Shown: in pieces, positions 11,467 through 23,010 of the stretch | Position numbering within the stretch: position 1 is the first letter of the stretch | Layout of the letters: every line of letters begins with the position of its first letter | Assembly (NCBI GenBank): GCA_022059125.1 | Contig: JAEUWY010000001.1 | Span: 124,001-188,000, forward strand | DNA: 64,000 nucleotides | Source of the DNA: Corynespora cassiicola | Taxonomy: Eukaryota > Ascomycota > Dothideomycetes > Pleosporales > Corynesporascaceae | Reading direction: 5' to 3' | Notes under the pieces: model-generated | What the model saw: the letters and a program-made list of their open reading frames with translations, nothing else | Told to the model about the DNA's origin: nothing | Database searches by the model: none | Translations under genes and position numbers: made by a program

Positions 11467-12982
11467 ATGGAAGAGATCCGCGCCTGGGCAGAATCTGTAT
11501 CATCCTTATCGGAGTCCATAGTTACAGGAAACCGCGAGTCTTCTTCTTCACCACGTTCGAAACGAGCCCACCGCTGTTCGAGTCCCACTCGACGCGTTCG
11601 CCCGCGACTTGATTTATCTGCGCAGTCGTCTTCACATATCTCATCCAACATGGACTCGACTACCGATGCATCCTCCATAATTTCTCTGGACTCAAGGAGA
11701 AAACTAAAAGCGACGAGTCCATTAATGAAGCGGAAAGGGTCGCAAAGTCCCGAGCGAACACAGCGGGTTTTGTTGGAGCAGGGAAAACCTCCAATTCGTA
11801 TTCGACAACCAGACAGTACGAGCCGGATAGCATCATCAGAAGAGTTGCAAGGTATTCTATCAGAAGATTTCTCTGACTGTTTTATTCCAGAATACTTCAG
11901 GGTATGTCCTAATATCTCTCTCAACAACTTCCGTCCGCTGAATCCTAACTAGTAATGGTTTAGGAACGCCTTCGTCAAGCCGATCCGGTTGTATTTCGAA
12001 ACGATATTCGATCGCATATGTTCGAACGGTCAAACGAAGCACAATTGGACCAGGCGGCAACGGAAAGACTAGAGTCGCTATGGAGACGGGTACAACGCAT
12101 TCACACAAGAGCGAAGCGATGCAACGACAACAATAAGGACGAAAATGCATGGGCAAGAGTTGTCTGGGAGGCTCTAGAGGCAGTAGTGGAGGATGGTGCG
12201 ACATGTCTAGAAATCAACAGCGTGTGGGTAGCCTTCCCTTGCTCTGCCTTATCTGGCACTGGTGCTATGCAGCTAACGGTGGACCTATCCAGTCAGTCAC
12301 AAAGCATACACCCTGATTATCTATCGGTAGATATCTCGGGGCTGACTGTATCAAAAAAAGCCGACTTCGTTCTTGCATTTTGCGGGGACGATAACGACAA
12401 CATCAGCAAAGTCTACGAGGATTTCAGGTCAAGCAACAAAGGTGCCACGCTTAGCCCAATGATGGATGCATATACCTCTGGGCTTGCTCTTGCATGCGCG
12501 ATAGAGCTAAAGGAGGCTGGGGGGAAGGCTACAGAAGCAGAAATGCAGCTCGCTGTTTACCATGCAGCCATGCTGTGGAAGATCAGGGAGCTGATTAATA
12601 TGCGGAGAGAAAGGCCGATGGAAGAGAAGGATATCGAGAGTCTGGTGCCGTCAGTGGTAGGTTGGACAGTCATTGGGCACAAATGGTCATTGTATATTTC
12701 CAGTCTGCTGCCTGACAACATCATTGTGAGTTATGAGCTGCCTTTCTATGTTTCTTACGCTCTTAACTGACATTTTGCTATCAGATGTGCCAAGGCCCTT
12801 TCGATGGACTGCAAACCAGCACCTCTACCCGTCACGGTATACTCCTCCTTCTCAATCTTCTGCAGCGCGTGACTACCATGGCTTCTAACATGCTGTGGCC
12901 AGCCATGCAGGAAATACTTGGCGAAGGCGGAATTAGAGGCTGGAGACATCATTTCGGGGAGACAATGGCAAATGAATCATGA
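11467..12982 (+). CDS. PD-(D/E)XK nuclease-fold protein (PDDEXK_12-like)
   Basis: Three exons: 11467-11901, 11964-12725 and 12785-12982. Introns are 62 and 59 nt and the second contains CTGAC. The product is 464 aa. The N-terminal ~140 residues are Ser/Arg-rich and disordered-looking, as in this family. A conserved block (ERLRQADPVVFRN.., ENAWARVVWEALEAVVED) leads to the nuclease-like core. There, KADFVLAF supplies the predicted metal-binding aspartate, and CAIELKEAGGKATEAEMQLAVY gives the E-x-K pair followed by a Gln-containing helix. PDDEXK_12 is a fungal lineage of the restriction-endonuclease fold; biochemical activity is not established. It is a stand-alone gene between RNase III and the large NLR. 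The D/E-x-K residues look intact, so catalysis is plausible. Confidence 0.78.
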
Positions 12983-13298
12983 GTTGCAGAAGACAAGAGC
13001 AAAGCAAACTATTGAGGTGATGATATGGATATATCTGGTCAATGGATTCTGGATTCTTTTCGTTCAATGCTAAATTTTCAAGCTGCGCTATGAACAGATC
13101 CCTAACTAGTCATGGATCACATATTGATTCCCGTTTCAAGGCTCAGTATTCCAACTACGTTCTAAGACCCTAGAAAGCGTTTTAGAAGAAAAAGCTAATA
13201 TTTTATCAACGAAGTTACTGTCCGAACTTGTGGTCCGTCTGTGCTCGTATCATGGAAACACGATGTTAGTCAATCTCAATATCTTTTTCTGTGGAATT
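12983..13298. other. Intergenic
   Basis: AT-rich 3' flank of the PD-(D/E)XK gene up to the next terminal repeat. Nothing else recognised. Confidence 0.5.
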
Positions 13299-13478
13299 CA
13301 CAAGTCAAGGCCGGAATCAGTCGGCCGCCCTCCCTGCTTACAGTGGCAAGATTTTGCCACATGGCATTTAAAACGTTGTTACATATCATGAATAAGCATA
13401 GATTAGAATTTTTTAACTTCGCATAAGCTGGTCGAATGAGTTTTGGTGACATGTGAAGAAAGTACTCTTGTGAGAAAG
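13299..13478 (+). repeat. Terminal repeat next to NLR B (left end)
   Basis: CACAAGTCAAGGCCGGAATCAGTCGGCCGCCCTCCCTGC..CAGTGGCAAGATTTTGCCAC. The inverse stands at 20779-20958, and a same-sense relative of that right copy at 27349-27500. The homology runs through the 3' untranslated region into the ankyrin coding sequence. Confidence 0.78.
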
Positions 13479-16400
13479 CTAAGTTGTGCCTGCTTTGCGT
13501 AGCAGCTCTACAATGTCTTTGTGGCCTCTGGATGAAGCTGCATAGAGCGCATTGCCGTATTCTCCACCCTGGGCGTTGACATCTGCGCCCGCCTTGACCA
13601 GCAGCTCTACAATGTCTTTGTAGCCTCCCCATGAAGCTGCCTGGAGCGCATTGCCGTAGTATCCACCCTGGGCGTTGGCATCTGCGCCCTCTCTCAGCAG
13701 CAGCTCTACAATGCCTTTGTAGCCTCCCCATGAAGCTTCCTGGAGCGCGTTGCCGTATTCTTCACCCTGGGCGTTGACATCTTCGCCCTCCCTCAGCAGC
13801 AGCTCTACAATGTCTTTGTGTCCTCTGGATGAAGCTGCCTGGAGCGCATTGCCGTATTCTCCACCCTGGGCGTTGACATCTGCGCCCTCTCTCAGCAGCA
13901 GCTCTACAATGTCTTTGTGGCCTCCCCATGAAGCTGAAAAGAGCGCAATACCGTATTCTCCACCCTGGGCGTTGACATCTGCGCCTGCCTTGACCAGCAG
14001 CTCTACAATGTCTTTGTGGCCTCTGGATGAAGCTGCATAGAGCGCATTGCCGTATTCTCCACCCTGGGCGTTGACATCTGCGCCCGCCTTGACCAGCAGC
14101 TCTACAATGTCTTTGTAGCCTCCCCATGAAGCTGCCTGGAGCGCATTGCCGTAGTATCCACCCTGGGCGTTGGCATCTGCGCCCTCCTTCAGCAGCAGCT
14201 CTACAATGTCTTTGTGGCCTTCTTCTGAAGCTGCCTGGAGCGCGTTGCCGTATTCTTCACCCTGGGCGTTGACATCTGCGCCCTCCTTCAGCAACAGCTC
14301 TACAATGCCTTTGTGGCCTCTGGATGAAGCTGCCTGGAGCGCATTGCTGTAGTATCCACCCTGGGCGTCGACATCTGCGCCCTCTCTCAGCAGCAGCTCT
14401 ACAATGTCTTTGTAGCCTCTCACTGAAGCTGAAAAGAGCGCAATACCGTATTCTTCACCCTGGGCGTTGACATCTGCGCCCGCCTTGACCAGCAGCTCTA
14501 CAATGTCTTTGTAGCCTCCCCATGAAGCTGCCTGGAGCGCGTTGCCGTAGTATCCACCCTGGGCGTTGGCATCTGCGCCCTCCCTCAGCAGCAGCTCTAC
14601 AATGTCTTTGTGGCCTTCTTCTGAAGCTGCATAGAGCGCGTTCCCGTACTTTCCACCCTGGGCGTTGACATCTTCGCCCTCCTTCAGTAACAGCTCTACA
14701 ATGTCTTTGTGGCCTCTGGATGAAGCTGCCTGGAGCGCGTTGCCGTGTTCTCCACCCTGGGCGTTGACATCTGCGCCCGCCTTGACCAGCAGCTCTACAA
14801 TGTCTTTGTAGCCTCTGGATGAAGCTGCCTGGAGCGCGTTGCCGTAGTATCCACCCTGGGCGTTGGCATCTTCGCCCTCCTTCAGCAGCAGCTCTACAAT
14901 ATCTTTGTAGCCTCCCCATGAAGCTGCCTGGAGCGCATTGCCGTAGTATCCACCATGGGCGTTGACATCTGCGCCTGCATTGACCAGCAGCTCTACAATG
15001 TCTTTGTGGCCTTCTTTTGAAGCTGCATAGAGCGCGTTGCCGTAGTCTCCACCCTGGGCGTTGACATCTGCGCCCGCCTTGACCAGCAGCTCTACAATGT
15101 CTTTGTAGCCTCCCCATGAAGCTGCCTGGAGCGCGTTGCCGTAGTATCCACCCTGGGCGTTGGCATCTGCGCCCTCCTTCAGCAGCAGCTCTACAATGTC
15201 TTTGTGGCCTCCCGATGAAGCTGCATAGAGCGCGTTGCCGTACCATCCACCTTGGGCGTTGACATCTGCGCCCCCTTTGACCAGCAGCTCTACAATGCCT
15301 TTGTAGCCTCCCCATGAAGCTGCCTGGAGCGCATTGCCGTAGTATCCACCCTGGGCGTTGGCGTCAGCGCCCTTGTTAAGCAACAATTTAACTGACTCTT
15401 GCAACCCCTCAAATGCTGCATAGTACAACCCTGAAGCTGGTTCACTATTGTAGGCTGTATAATAGTTCTCGTCTGGGCGGTAAAGACTATAGCAAATCCT
15501 GTATGAACTGTCCTGATAACAAAAGAGCCTCTCAATCAAACCCATCATTTCACTGCTTTCTTGTTCAGCTGCACGAGCATTGTCCATCCAGAACCTTGCA
15601 CAATAGTTTGCGAACGGAAAGTCCCTTCTTATTCTTTCCAACGGAAGAACCTGGTCGAAATGCAGCAAATATGCCAGACATGTCCTAGCGATAGATGCTC
15701 TCGCAGTACTCTCTCGCAAGACTTGAGCGGTATCACTATCCAGTCGATTAGAAGTCAGATATTCCTTGACCGAAAAGTGTGCCAGTTGAACCTCCATGTG
15801 TGTGTCTTCGTTCTCACCTTTGACCGAAACCATAACCACCAGGCTTGAGCAGTAACGTGTGATCTCCTGGGAATCAGGCATCCGATTCTTGGAAGAGAAG
15901 TGTGGACTTCCGTCAACGTTGACCGCTATCGCATCAACAGCTTCCTCGAGCCTCAACGGTCGCTCGGAAAACGTTAAGAACTGAAGGATCCTCAACGCGG
16001 GTTTTTTGCAGCCTTCTGGAATCGCACTCAATATTCTCGTATACGTCTCATCCAGTGTTCTTGGGAGTGACTTCAGCGCAGTACTGAGGGTGGGGTAGTC
16101 CAAGCAGCCTTCCAGAACATCAATTTGGCACGCTACCCATCGAAACCTGTCCAGCATTACTACTGGCTTTGAGCATGCAGATAAAAGAAGCAAAGATTCT
16201 ACTCACATGCCGTCGGCCTTTTGCGCGAGCTTTTCCTCAATCTCTCTTTGAACATCTTGACGACCCCGCCATCTCTTCAGCCCTTCGCCCTTCCTGACCT
16301 TAGCGTGGATGTATGCCAAAATATCGGCATTGACAAGGTTACTCTGGATAGATACTCTGTTATTCTCACTAGCCAGGCCGTCCATTTCTGACTGAATGTC

Positions 16401-18187
16401 CTGCTCTGGCCGACTTGTCACGAGAAAGTGGACATTCTTTTGCTCTCGCTCCACAAGATTCCGTATCCACAAAAGCAGGCCTTCCGTTGGGCTCCCCTTG
16501 CGTTCAACGCACTCGTCAATGGCATCCAGAACAATCCAAACCTCTTTGCTTTGGCTAATCATTTCCCACAGAACCTCGCAAAGTGATTCGCAGCTTGGTC
16601 GCACATTTTTGTCTTTGAATGAAGAAAAGAGCGCATTCAACGGTTCCTGGGCACTCTTGCACGTATGATAAAGTTGGCTGATAAGAGAGCAGACTACACC
16701 TCTAAGAGTTTGCTTCTCGCTATCGGTGAAGTCAAAGTAGAAGTAGAGGAGGGGTTGGGTGGAAAGACTCCTGAGATGTTCAATGATGGTAGAGCTAAGG
16801 ATGGTCTTGCCGCATCCCGGTATGCCATAGAGCCACAGGAAGGAATTTCTTTGCGATTTCCATGTCAAAAATGTTTCACTCTGCAAAAACCAAGATCCCG
16901 TGCCTTCTTGGCGCTGTTGCAGCGATTTGTTGTAGTTTGTTGATGGCTCGGGTGGTGACAGCCAGCGATGGAGCTCTCCCCGGCGCTGTTCAACGGCCAA
17001 GTCTTCTACACCACGACGTACTTTGTACACATTTTGCTCGACTACTCTTATATTAACCAACATGCTCATAGCATCTCCCAAGCAAACTAACCAGAAGATA
17101 GGACATCGCTGATTCTCCTCTCAGCCTCTACCTTGTTGACCGGAATACGGTTCAGGAGATCTTTTGCATACGCAGCCGCCGTCATGGCTGCATAGCCCTG
17201 CCAGTCCTTGTTCTTGTGCGTGTCAGAGTAGTCGCAGATGCCGCGAATGACTAAACATGGGAAGTGGTTCATCAACCCAGCTGCTTCCATCTCGAAGCAC
17301 AGCACGCCGCTTTCCTTGGCAAACTTGTTGCGAAGCGGGGCATCCTTCATCAATTGATTTGCGGAAGCCACTATGCCATAATGGATTGCTGGGTTGTCGT
17401 CTTCTTCAGTCCTTGCGTTTCGTGGGACAAGCTTCGAAGGGTCACCACCACAAACTTCGGCACAGTTCGCTTCGTCGTTGGTGGGATGCACCAATCCACT
17501 TAGGTAGAGCCTGTCGGTGTCCGGGTCTGGTCGCTTATATTTTCTCTTCAAACGAGGCCTTTTCTCCAGAACGCCGTTGACAGCGTCATCAAGTTGATGC
17601 CCGTCACTCTCATATTCGGCTTTGAGTCCGCTCATGGCCGTTCGTAAGGCTGTAGGTGGCTGATTTAGAAAGCCGGTTGGCCGGAAGCTCTGCTCCTGGA
17701 TCGTCTTGCCAAAATCGTACTGAAACACACCACCCTTTCCATCGCGAGGGGCGCTCACTACGATATCGCCCAGACGGATGTCGTGCTTGAGAGTCGGGGC
17801 GCCGCCACCAATGCCGACCATCAGCCCGATTCTGACATTGGGGAAGCTGTGGAGCATGTCCCTTGCGACGACTGCCGCAGATGAAGTACCGTATTCACCC
17901 TCGGGCAGGACGGCTACGACAACATTGTGTTGGCCAATTTGACCAAGTGTGTAATCGTTGTTGTCGTGAGGGTGTACATGCTCTGGCCGGCCGTGCTTTT
18001 CGTCGAGGAAAGCTTGAGCGGCGACGTACTCGGTGGTGATGGCGCAGATCCAGCCGACGGTATAGTCTCCATTTCCACGCTTCTGCTGTAATGTGACCAG
18101 CGGAACTCCTTCCGACTCCTGGCCCTTACGCCTCTTTTTCGGATGTGAGGTGCCATGGTCTTCGCAAGCGGGTCGCTTCGTAGACAT
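13479..18187 (-). CDS. PNP_UDP-NACHT-ankyrin NLR protein
   Basis: Complete fungal NLR of 1532 aa. Exons are 18187-17092, 17041-16207 and 16146-13479. Introns are 50 nt (GTTAGT..GTAG) and 60 nt (GTGAGT..ACAG), and all phases join. Residues 1-365 are a purine-nucleoside phosphorylase/PNP_UDP-like module: [48 protein letters not shown]. In other fungal and animal NLRs such modules are N-terminal effectors with nucleoside or NTP hydrolase activity. NACHT follows with Walker A GIPGCGKT near residue 438 and Walker [11 protein letters not shown]. The winged-helix region is followed by about 19 ankyrin repeats of 33 aa with a [18 protein letters not shown] consensus. The array is homogeneous. The gene looks intact and is likely functional in self/non-self or xenorecognition, by analogy. 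Its 3' end abuts the terminal-repeat family. Confidence 0.92.
13500..15380 (-). repeat. 99-bp ankyrin array of NLR B
   Basis: About 19 direct repeats with a 99-bp period, encoding 33-aa ankyrin units. Several units are near-identical. Two-unit blocks ('[28 protein letters not shown]' type followed by an '[10 protein letters not shown]' type) recur, so homogenisation acts on pairs as well as on single units. Confidence 0.88.
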
Positions 18188-19276
18188 TCTGGCGCCGCTG
18201 GAAAAGCTACTGCCGCGCCAGATCTCGAACGTGTCTAGCTTGGCTCAAGGCCGTCCAAAATGGAAGACGCGGGATCCTGTGAAAAGAGACTAGCAGACCG
18301 GTATCGCGTAGGCTCGTCGAACATTAGATAGCAGCGATGTAAAGACCCGCGGTCTTGAACGTGGGAAGGGTGTTCGGGCGTGGAGAGGCTGCGGCCGTCT
18401 CTCGATAGGTGTAACGTCAAGTGCGATGAATCTCACCCAGCCTTCCACAGCAGGAATGCAGGACGAAAAGCCAGATTCACCATCTGAACGAGGAAATCGG
18501 GACAGCTAATTCAGCTGCACGCGTGGGTCGAGATGGTCTGTGGAGCTAGGCAACACTCGCAAGGCTGAGGCCACTTTGACAGCACGGTCGAGGCGTGCGA
18601 ACTGGGCCCAGTCTGCCTTGGGTTACGTCGCGCACGCAAACCTATCAAAGGCCACCAACGAACGGCAGCATGCACGCGCCGATGTGCGCCAACGGAGAGC
18701 GCAAAGGGGCTGCGCCCCCGCCCCCGTCGCACAGCGTAAGCCCTGGCTTCGGCGGCGGCACGAGTGCGTCGCCCACTGGTTGGGCTCGCGGCGCAAGTCG
18801 ATGTGTTGGGGGCAGCTCGTGGGATTGGCTAGGCGGGGGCGCGGCTAGAGCTGGAGCGGCGGCCTAGGCAGTCGGTGCCTCGGCTGAGTTCTTTGCGCAC
18901 ATCACATCTTAACACCATACCTGTAGACATTCAGCTAGTCCAATTTTCAGACAAACATCAACTAATCAACGACCTTTACTATCTCTTTTGCGATCTTGTT
19001 CGATGTCGCATACGCAGTCTATTTCTGTTTTATATCTCTGTCAGCCTCCTTACGTTCCGCTATTACCCTATACTTATCCCGCCTAGCTCAAGGTGAATGG
19101 CTGCTCAAGACATCGTCGGTCAGTCAATGCTTGAGTGTATGGCTGGCTCTTCAAGTTTCTATCCTTAGGCCTAGTGACTCACTGCAGTAGTATCATCAAG
19201 CATCGAGGCTGCAATATCTGTAATCCGCACTACCTAGCATCTACTCTCTTAGCACTAATGGTTCTACTGGTTACTG
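18188..19276. other. Intergenic between NLR B start and CorA-like gene
   Basis: Divergent upstream region of NLR B (minus) and the CorA-like gene (plus). It contains the GC-rich patch. A missing first exon of the CorA-like gene could lie here (for example around the ATG at 19098), but I cannot fix it. Confidence 0.45.
18500..18870. other. GC-rich patch
   Basis: Noticeably G+C-rich stretch (GGCTGCGCCCCCGCCCCCGTCGC, GGCGGGGGCGCGGCTAGAGC) in otherwise AT-leaning intergenic DNA upstream of NLR B. No protein family is recognised in any frame. It may be a CpG-dense relic that escaped mutation, or inserted DNA. Confidence 0.4.
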
Positions 19277-20509
19277 GAAGATGATGTGTTCTCATCTGGT
19301 AGAGAGTTCGCACCAGATCTATCAAGCTACTTTCGCTTGCCTAAGCACATGCTCTCTGATGTTTATCGGCGGTCGAACGGCTTCTTTACCTTCGAAAAGT
19401 CCCTTGACGAGAATGGATACCTACAATCCTATCGTACGATGAAGGTGTTTCGAATCGTGGCAGCTACTGACAATTATTGCAGATTCTTGGTTCCGCTTCC
19501 AGATCAAAGACGTGCCATGTAGTGGTGGTTCCGACTACACTTGGCATGAAATGACCTTTCTTTCAAGCTGGGTTAATGAACAATCCATCATTCTCTGCGT
19601 GGGCGCTGATCTTACATTCCAAAGTACTCTTCAAAGGGTCTTGTCTCAAATGGAGATAGATCCATCGCTTTCTGGGCCATTTTTACTGCACGTTCCAATC
19701 GTAGAAACAATCATTGCCATGCAAGATGAATCGGTGTGGTCTGTTCGAGATGTTGTGCGGGGGATTGAGAAGGTTAGACTTCAAGCCCTTTTTTGTATCG
19801 CCACTAACTGCAAAGGGTCGATTTCGCCAAACCCGCGACTCCCGCGAATTTGTATCACTGCACGAGACGGCAAGACATGCTATCCACTCTTTTGAAACAC
19901 TCACTGTGACTGTTGAGACGCTAGACACCCTTCAACATCAGGTGATGGATCTCTCACTTAGCAAACAAGGCGATAAGAAACAGGCGGATCCCTCGCACCA
20001 AATACGTTCCCAAGTTGAGTTTCAGATCCAAATGCTCCGTAACCTGTTGCATCGCTCTCAGTCCAATAAAGAGCGATTGCAGAATGAGATTTCTCTTGTA
20101 AATGCAAACACACCCGTCAGAGGAAATGAGTCATTGACAAAGGCAGGCGTACAACATGATTGCCCAGCGAGATAGCCAGGTGATGACCGGGCTGGGGGAG
20201 GCGTCGAAGCTTGATAGTGGAGCTATGAGGACGATTGCTATAGTTACTATGGCCTTTCTGCCTCCCACATTTCTATCTGTAGGTAGCACTGGCTACATGG
20301 TGAAAACTACTAATAGAAGGCAGGCTGTGTTTAGTATGAGCTTTTTCAACTACTCACCTGCACAGGATGATCAGACCAGCACCTGGTCAGTATCTGATAA
20401 GTTTTGGGTTTACTGGGCGTTTGCAGTGCCGTTAACATGTCTGACAATGGTCATCTGGTTTTGGCGGCAAAAGTGGATGCGAAGAGGGACTAAACCGATG
20501 CAGGTATGA
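19277..20509 (+). CDS. CorA-like divalent-cation transporter-type protein (5' end unresolved)
   Basis: Fungal CorA-like protein with two C-terminal membrane helices. Supported exons: ~19277-19433, 19483-19772, 19816-20097, 20147-20278 and 20324-20509. The four 43-49 nt introns carry CTGAC, CTAAC, TTGAC and CTAAT branch sites, and all phases join. Family blocks are YFRLPKHMLSDVYRRSNGFF, SWFRFQIK, YTWHEMTF and then the pre-TM YNMIAQRDS. TM1 is TIAIVTMAFLPPTFLSAVFSMSF and TM2 is FWVYWAFAVPLTCLTMVIWF. The GMN motif of true CorA Mg2+ channels is absent, as is common in this fungal subgroup, so ion specificity is not claimed. No in-frame ATG precedes the first exon: a TAA lies just upstream. Either an upstream exon is missing from my model or the gene is 5'-truncated. 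It lies between NLR B and a facing ankyrin stub. Confidence 0.72.
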
Positions 20510-20636
20510 CCAGCATATGTACAGACTAGAAGCTAAAAACATATCGTTACGAGCCGGTAAAACTATTGCGGCCCGTAGCATGCAGCATGATCAATATTTT
20601 ATGTGGAGGTCAATCGTGGATATGGAGATGAGTATA

Positions 20637-20778
20637 TGAAGACATTGTAGAGCTGCTGGTCAAGGTGGGCGCCGATGTCAACGCCCAGGGTGGGGAGTAC
20701 GGTAACGCGCTCCAGGCAGCTTCATACGGAGGCCACAAAGACATTGTGGAGCTGCTACGCAAAGCAGGCGCAACCTAG
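20637..20778 (+). pseudogene. Ankyrin C-terminal stub of an NLR B-type gene
   Basis: About 47 codons in frame: [43 protein letters not shown] then TAG at 20776-20778. This equals the last one and a half ankyrin units and terminus of the intact PNP-NACHT-ankyrin gene, but on the opposite strand. No NACHT or start is present upstream, where a CorA-like gene lies. It is a 3' remnant, or the inner part of a long inverted repeat. Confidence 0.85.
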
Positions 20779-20958
20779 CTTTCTCACATAGTACTTTCTT
20801 CGCATGTCACTAAGAACCACGAGATGGGCTTACGCGAAGTAGATAAATCGTAATTCATGCTTACTCAGGATATGTAACAGCACCTTCAGTGCGGTGTGGC
20901 GAGATCTTGCCACTCTACGCAGGGAGGGTGGCCGACCAATTCTGGCCCGGACCTTGTG
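20779..20958 (-). repeat. Terminal repeat (right end), inverse of 13299-13478
   Basis: Contains TGGCGAGATCTTGCCACTCTACGCAGGGAGGGTGGCCGACCAATTCTGGCCCGGACCTTGTG. With the stub it forms a roughly 320-bp inverted counterpart to the left end at 13299-13640. A near-identical same-strand copy lies at 27349-27490. Confidence 0.8.
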
Positions 20959-21208
20959 ATACGGGTTGGATCTTCTTTGCGGTTTAACGAGGCAAGGCTA
21001 TAACTCTTTGGACGATGCTGGAGCTATTAATGGGTAGATAAACAACACCAAAAGCCCCCTATCGCCAGTAGTGAAACCAGGAATTAAATAGATTGCAGGG
21101 GATCAAGGCGCATTAAAGCGAATGATTAGAAACATTACATGCGGTGAAATTCTGACTAGCTGTGGTCTGATATCGTGAGGTATTGAAAAATGACAGGCTG
21201 CGGTTCAT

Positions 21209-22270
21209 TCACGTATCTTCGTAATCTGAGTCGTTGTCTGCTATGCGCTTTGCCACTCTCTGCTCTAGTTCAGTGTATCTGGCTTCATCATCTGAAACTA
21301 TTCTATCGCGCGGCGTTTCGGATCGTTTGCGCTTCTTAACACCTTACAAAATACTATGCCTAATCAGGGTTCTTTGGCTTCGAGTCTTGTCTTCTGCCAC
21401 TGCAAGGCATTAACAAAGCTGCTGGGTAAATAAGATTATATGTGGTCCTTCCCCATCAATCGCATCCTTTGTGAGCTCTTCACAAGCAAAATCATAAAGC
21501 CGGAGAGTTAAGCCTGCGTGGTCTGTAGGGTTCCCTTGCTCGTCACATAATGCCTGCGAAATCATCAGCTTCCCATCAGAGGTTAAGGACTTAGTAGCCG
21601 TTACCTCATCAATGACCTCTTTAACTGCACGTAGCTCGGGACCCTCGATTCCGTCATAAAGTCGGGGGCGCCACACCGATAGCGTTGCTTTGTGCGACTT
21701 CTTATCGTCGTATTCTATGTTCAGGCCAACTACAACTTGGACACTTGTGTCCGAGTCTAGGATATAGTCTCCCGCCAGCCGGTCCAGTTTCTTCTCCTTC
21801 TGTAAATATGCTACCTCAATAATAACCCCAGAGTACTGTGCGTCGTTGTGCCAGAACGACGTATCTGGCTCGTATTTTGACTTCTTGCTAGAAGGAGCAT
21901 TTTCCACAGGGAATTCAATCTTAGTTGAGCGGGCTGGTCGCACTTTCTGCGCGAATTCAGCTTCCTTCCCAGATCCGCTGCGTATCACCTTCAGCTGGCT
22001 TCGAATCGCGTCCTCGACTCCATCTATAAACAGCCCGTGCACTCCGGTCGGCGTACAAATAACAAGATAATAAGTTTCTGCGTTATAATCATGCCTGTCA
22101 GTCTTGTTAGTCGCATGGTCTGCAACATCTAGTGCAAACTCACCTTATCTTGTTTTTGACGTATTCCCGCAGGTCTTTGTCTTTCCAGAGTTGGCGCTAT
22201 CTCATCATGTTCCCCTTCAGCGAGCCGGAACTCTATCCACGAGCCTCATTCGAGAAGTTTTCCGGCCCGA
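21209..22270 (-). pseudogene. Broken PD-(D/E)XK (restriction-endonuclease-fold) gene
   Basis: The longest open part is 22042-21413, and the reading extends upstream through YYLVICTPTGVHGLF. The core has EPDTSFWHND followed by YSGVIIEVAYLQKEKKLDRLAGDYI. This is the P-D..E-V-(A) pattern of a large fungal REase-like family, in which the lysine of D-E-x-K is often replaced. A VVVGLNIEYD strand and SVWRP block follow. Reading the same frame past the TAA at 21412-21410 restores family sequence (CLAVAEDKTRSQRTL), then a second TAA at 21346-21344. Next comes a KKRKR nuclear-localisation-like tail (SDDEARYTELEQRVAKRIADNDSDYE) ending at TGA 21211-21209. Two nonsense codons in one conserved frame mean decay. 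The first fits a CAA-to-TAA change, as repeat-induced point mutation would give. The 5' exons near 22130-22270 are recognisable but the junctions are ambiguous. Confidence 0.75.
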
Positions 22271-22951
22271 GACTCTGAAAATCGAAATGATTCGCTGAGC
22301 TTGGGGGAACTGCTTCTCTTCGGTCGGCGGCGGCGTTAGAGGCTTTTCGAAGCTTGAGGGAGGTGTGACGCTATTTTCTGTGTCATAGAAGCCTGCGATA
22401 TAGACATAGCCGCACGTTGCACTGCATCGCGAAGTTGTACGAGGGCTGTCGCGGAGACTGATCGCGGTTTAGGTGCCAGCGCGCGTCGGTTGACTCAGCA
22501 ACGTCCCGCGATTGCCAAGGCGGATGCCGTAATCGTTGAGCGCCAATCGAAACTGGCATAGCGCACGAGCTTGTCAGAGTCTGGTTTCGTTTCCGAAGGC
22601 CCGTTTTTAGTTCCCGCCGTTAAAGCAAGCGTGTTGAAGCAGTGGCTGAGTTGATTGTTTCGTATGTAGATTTTAAATACAAAGGTGGCTGAAGCATATA
22701 TGTAACAGGTGTTAGGTGCGCGTATATATGCATATAAGCTTCCCACCTACCTACAGAACAATCAACAAGGTCACTTGCTTCAACGATACGTAAGTGAAAC
22801 GCCTCTTATACATATATACACGCATCCAACAACTAATAAATGTATGTTTCAGCCATCGCTGTATCTAAGAGCTCCGCCGTGGTTCACCCAATCCAGAGGC
22901 GCTGGCACCACCCTTCGTGCTTCTATACAGCGAAAAACGCACAGATTGGTA
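22271..22951. other. Intergenic with a short dispersed repeat
   Basis: No gene. Bases 22307-22365 (GGGGAACTGCTTCTCTTCGGTCGGCGGCGGCGTTAGAGGC) resemble 54751-54808, perhaps the shared upstream region of lost PD-(D/E)XK copies. Confidence 0.4.
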
Positions 22952-23010
22952 CCACGGTCAGGGTAGGAGCGGGTCGGCCATCTTCCCTGCAAACCGTTGG
23001 CAACTTTTTA
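22952..23010 (+). repeat. Terminal repeat at the left of HET-ankyrin gene C
   Basis: CCACGGTCAGGGTAGGAGCGGGTCGGCCATCTTCCCTGCAAACCGTTGGCAAC matches the outer ~55 bp of element A's left end in the same orientation. The match stops soon after, so only the terminal motif is shared. Confidence 0.78.

Noticed and set aside
13500..15380. CRISPR-like regular repeats
   Set aside because: The repeats are contiguous 99-bp coding units without unique spacers, in a eukaryote.
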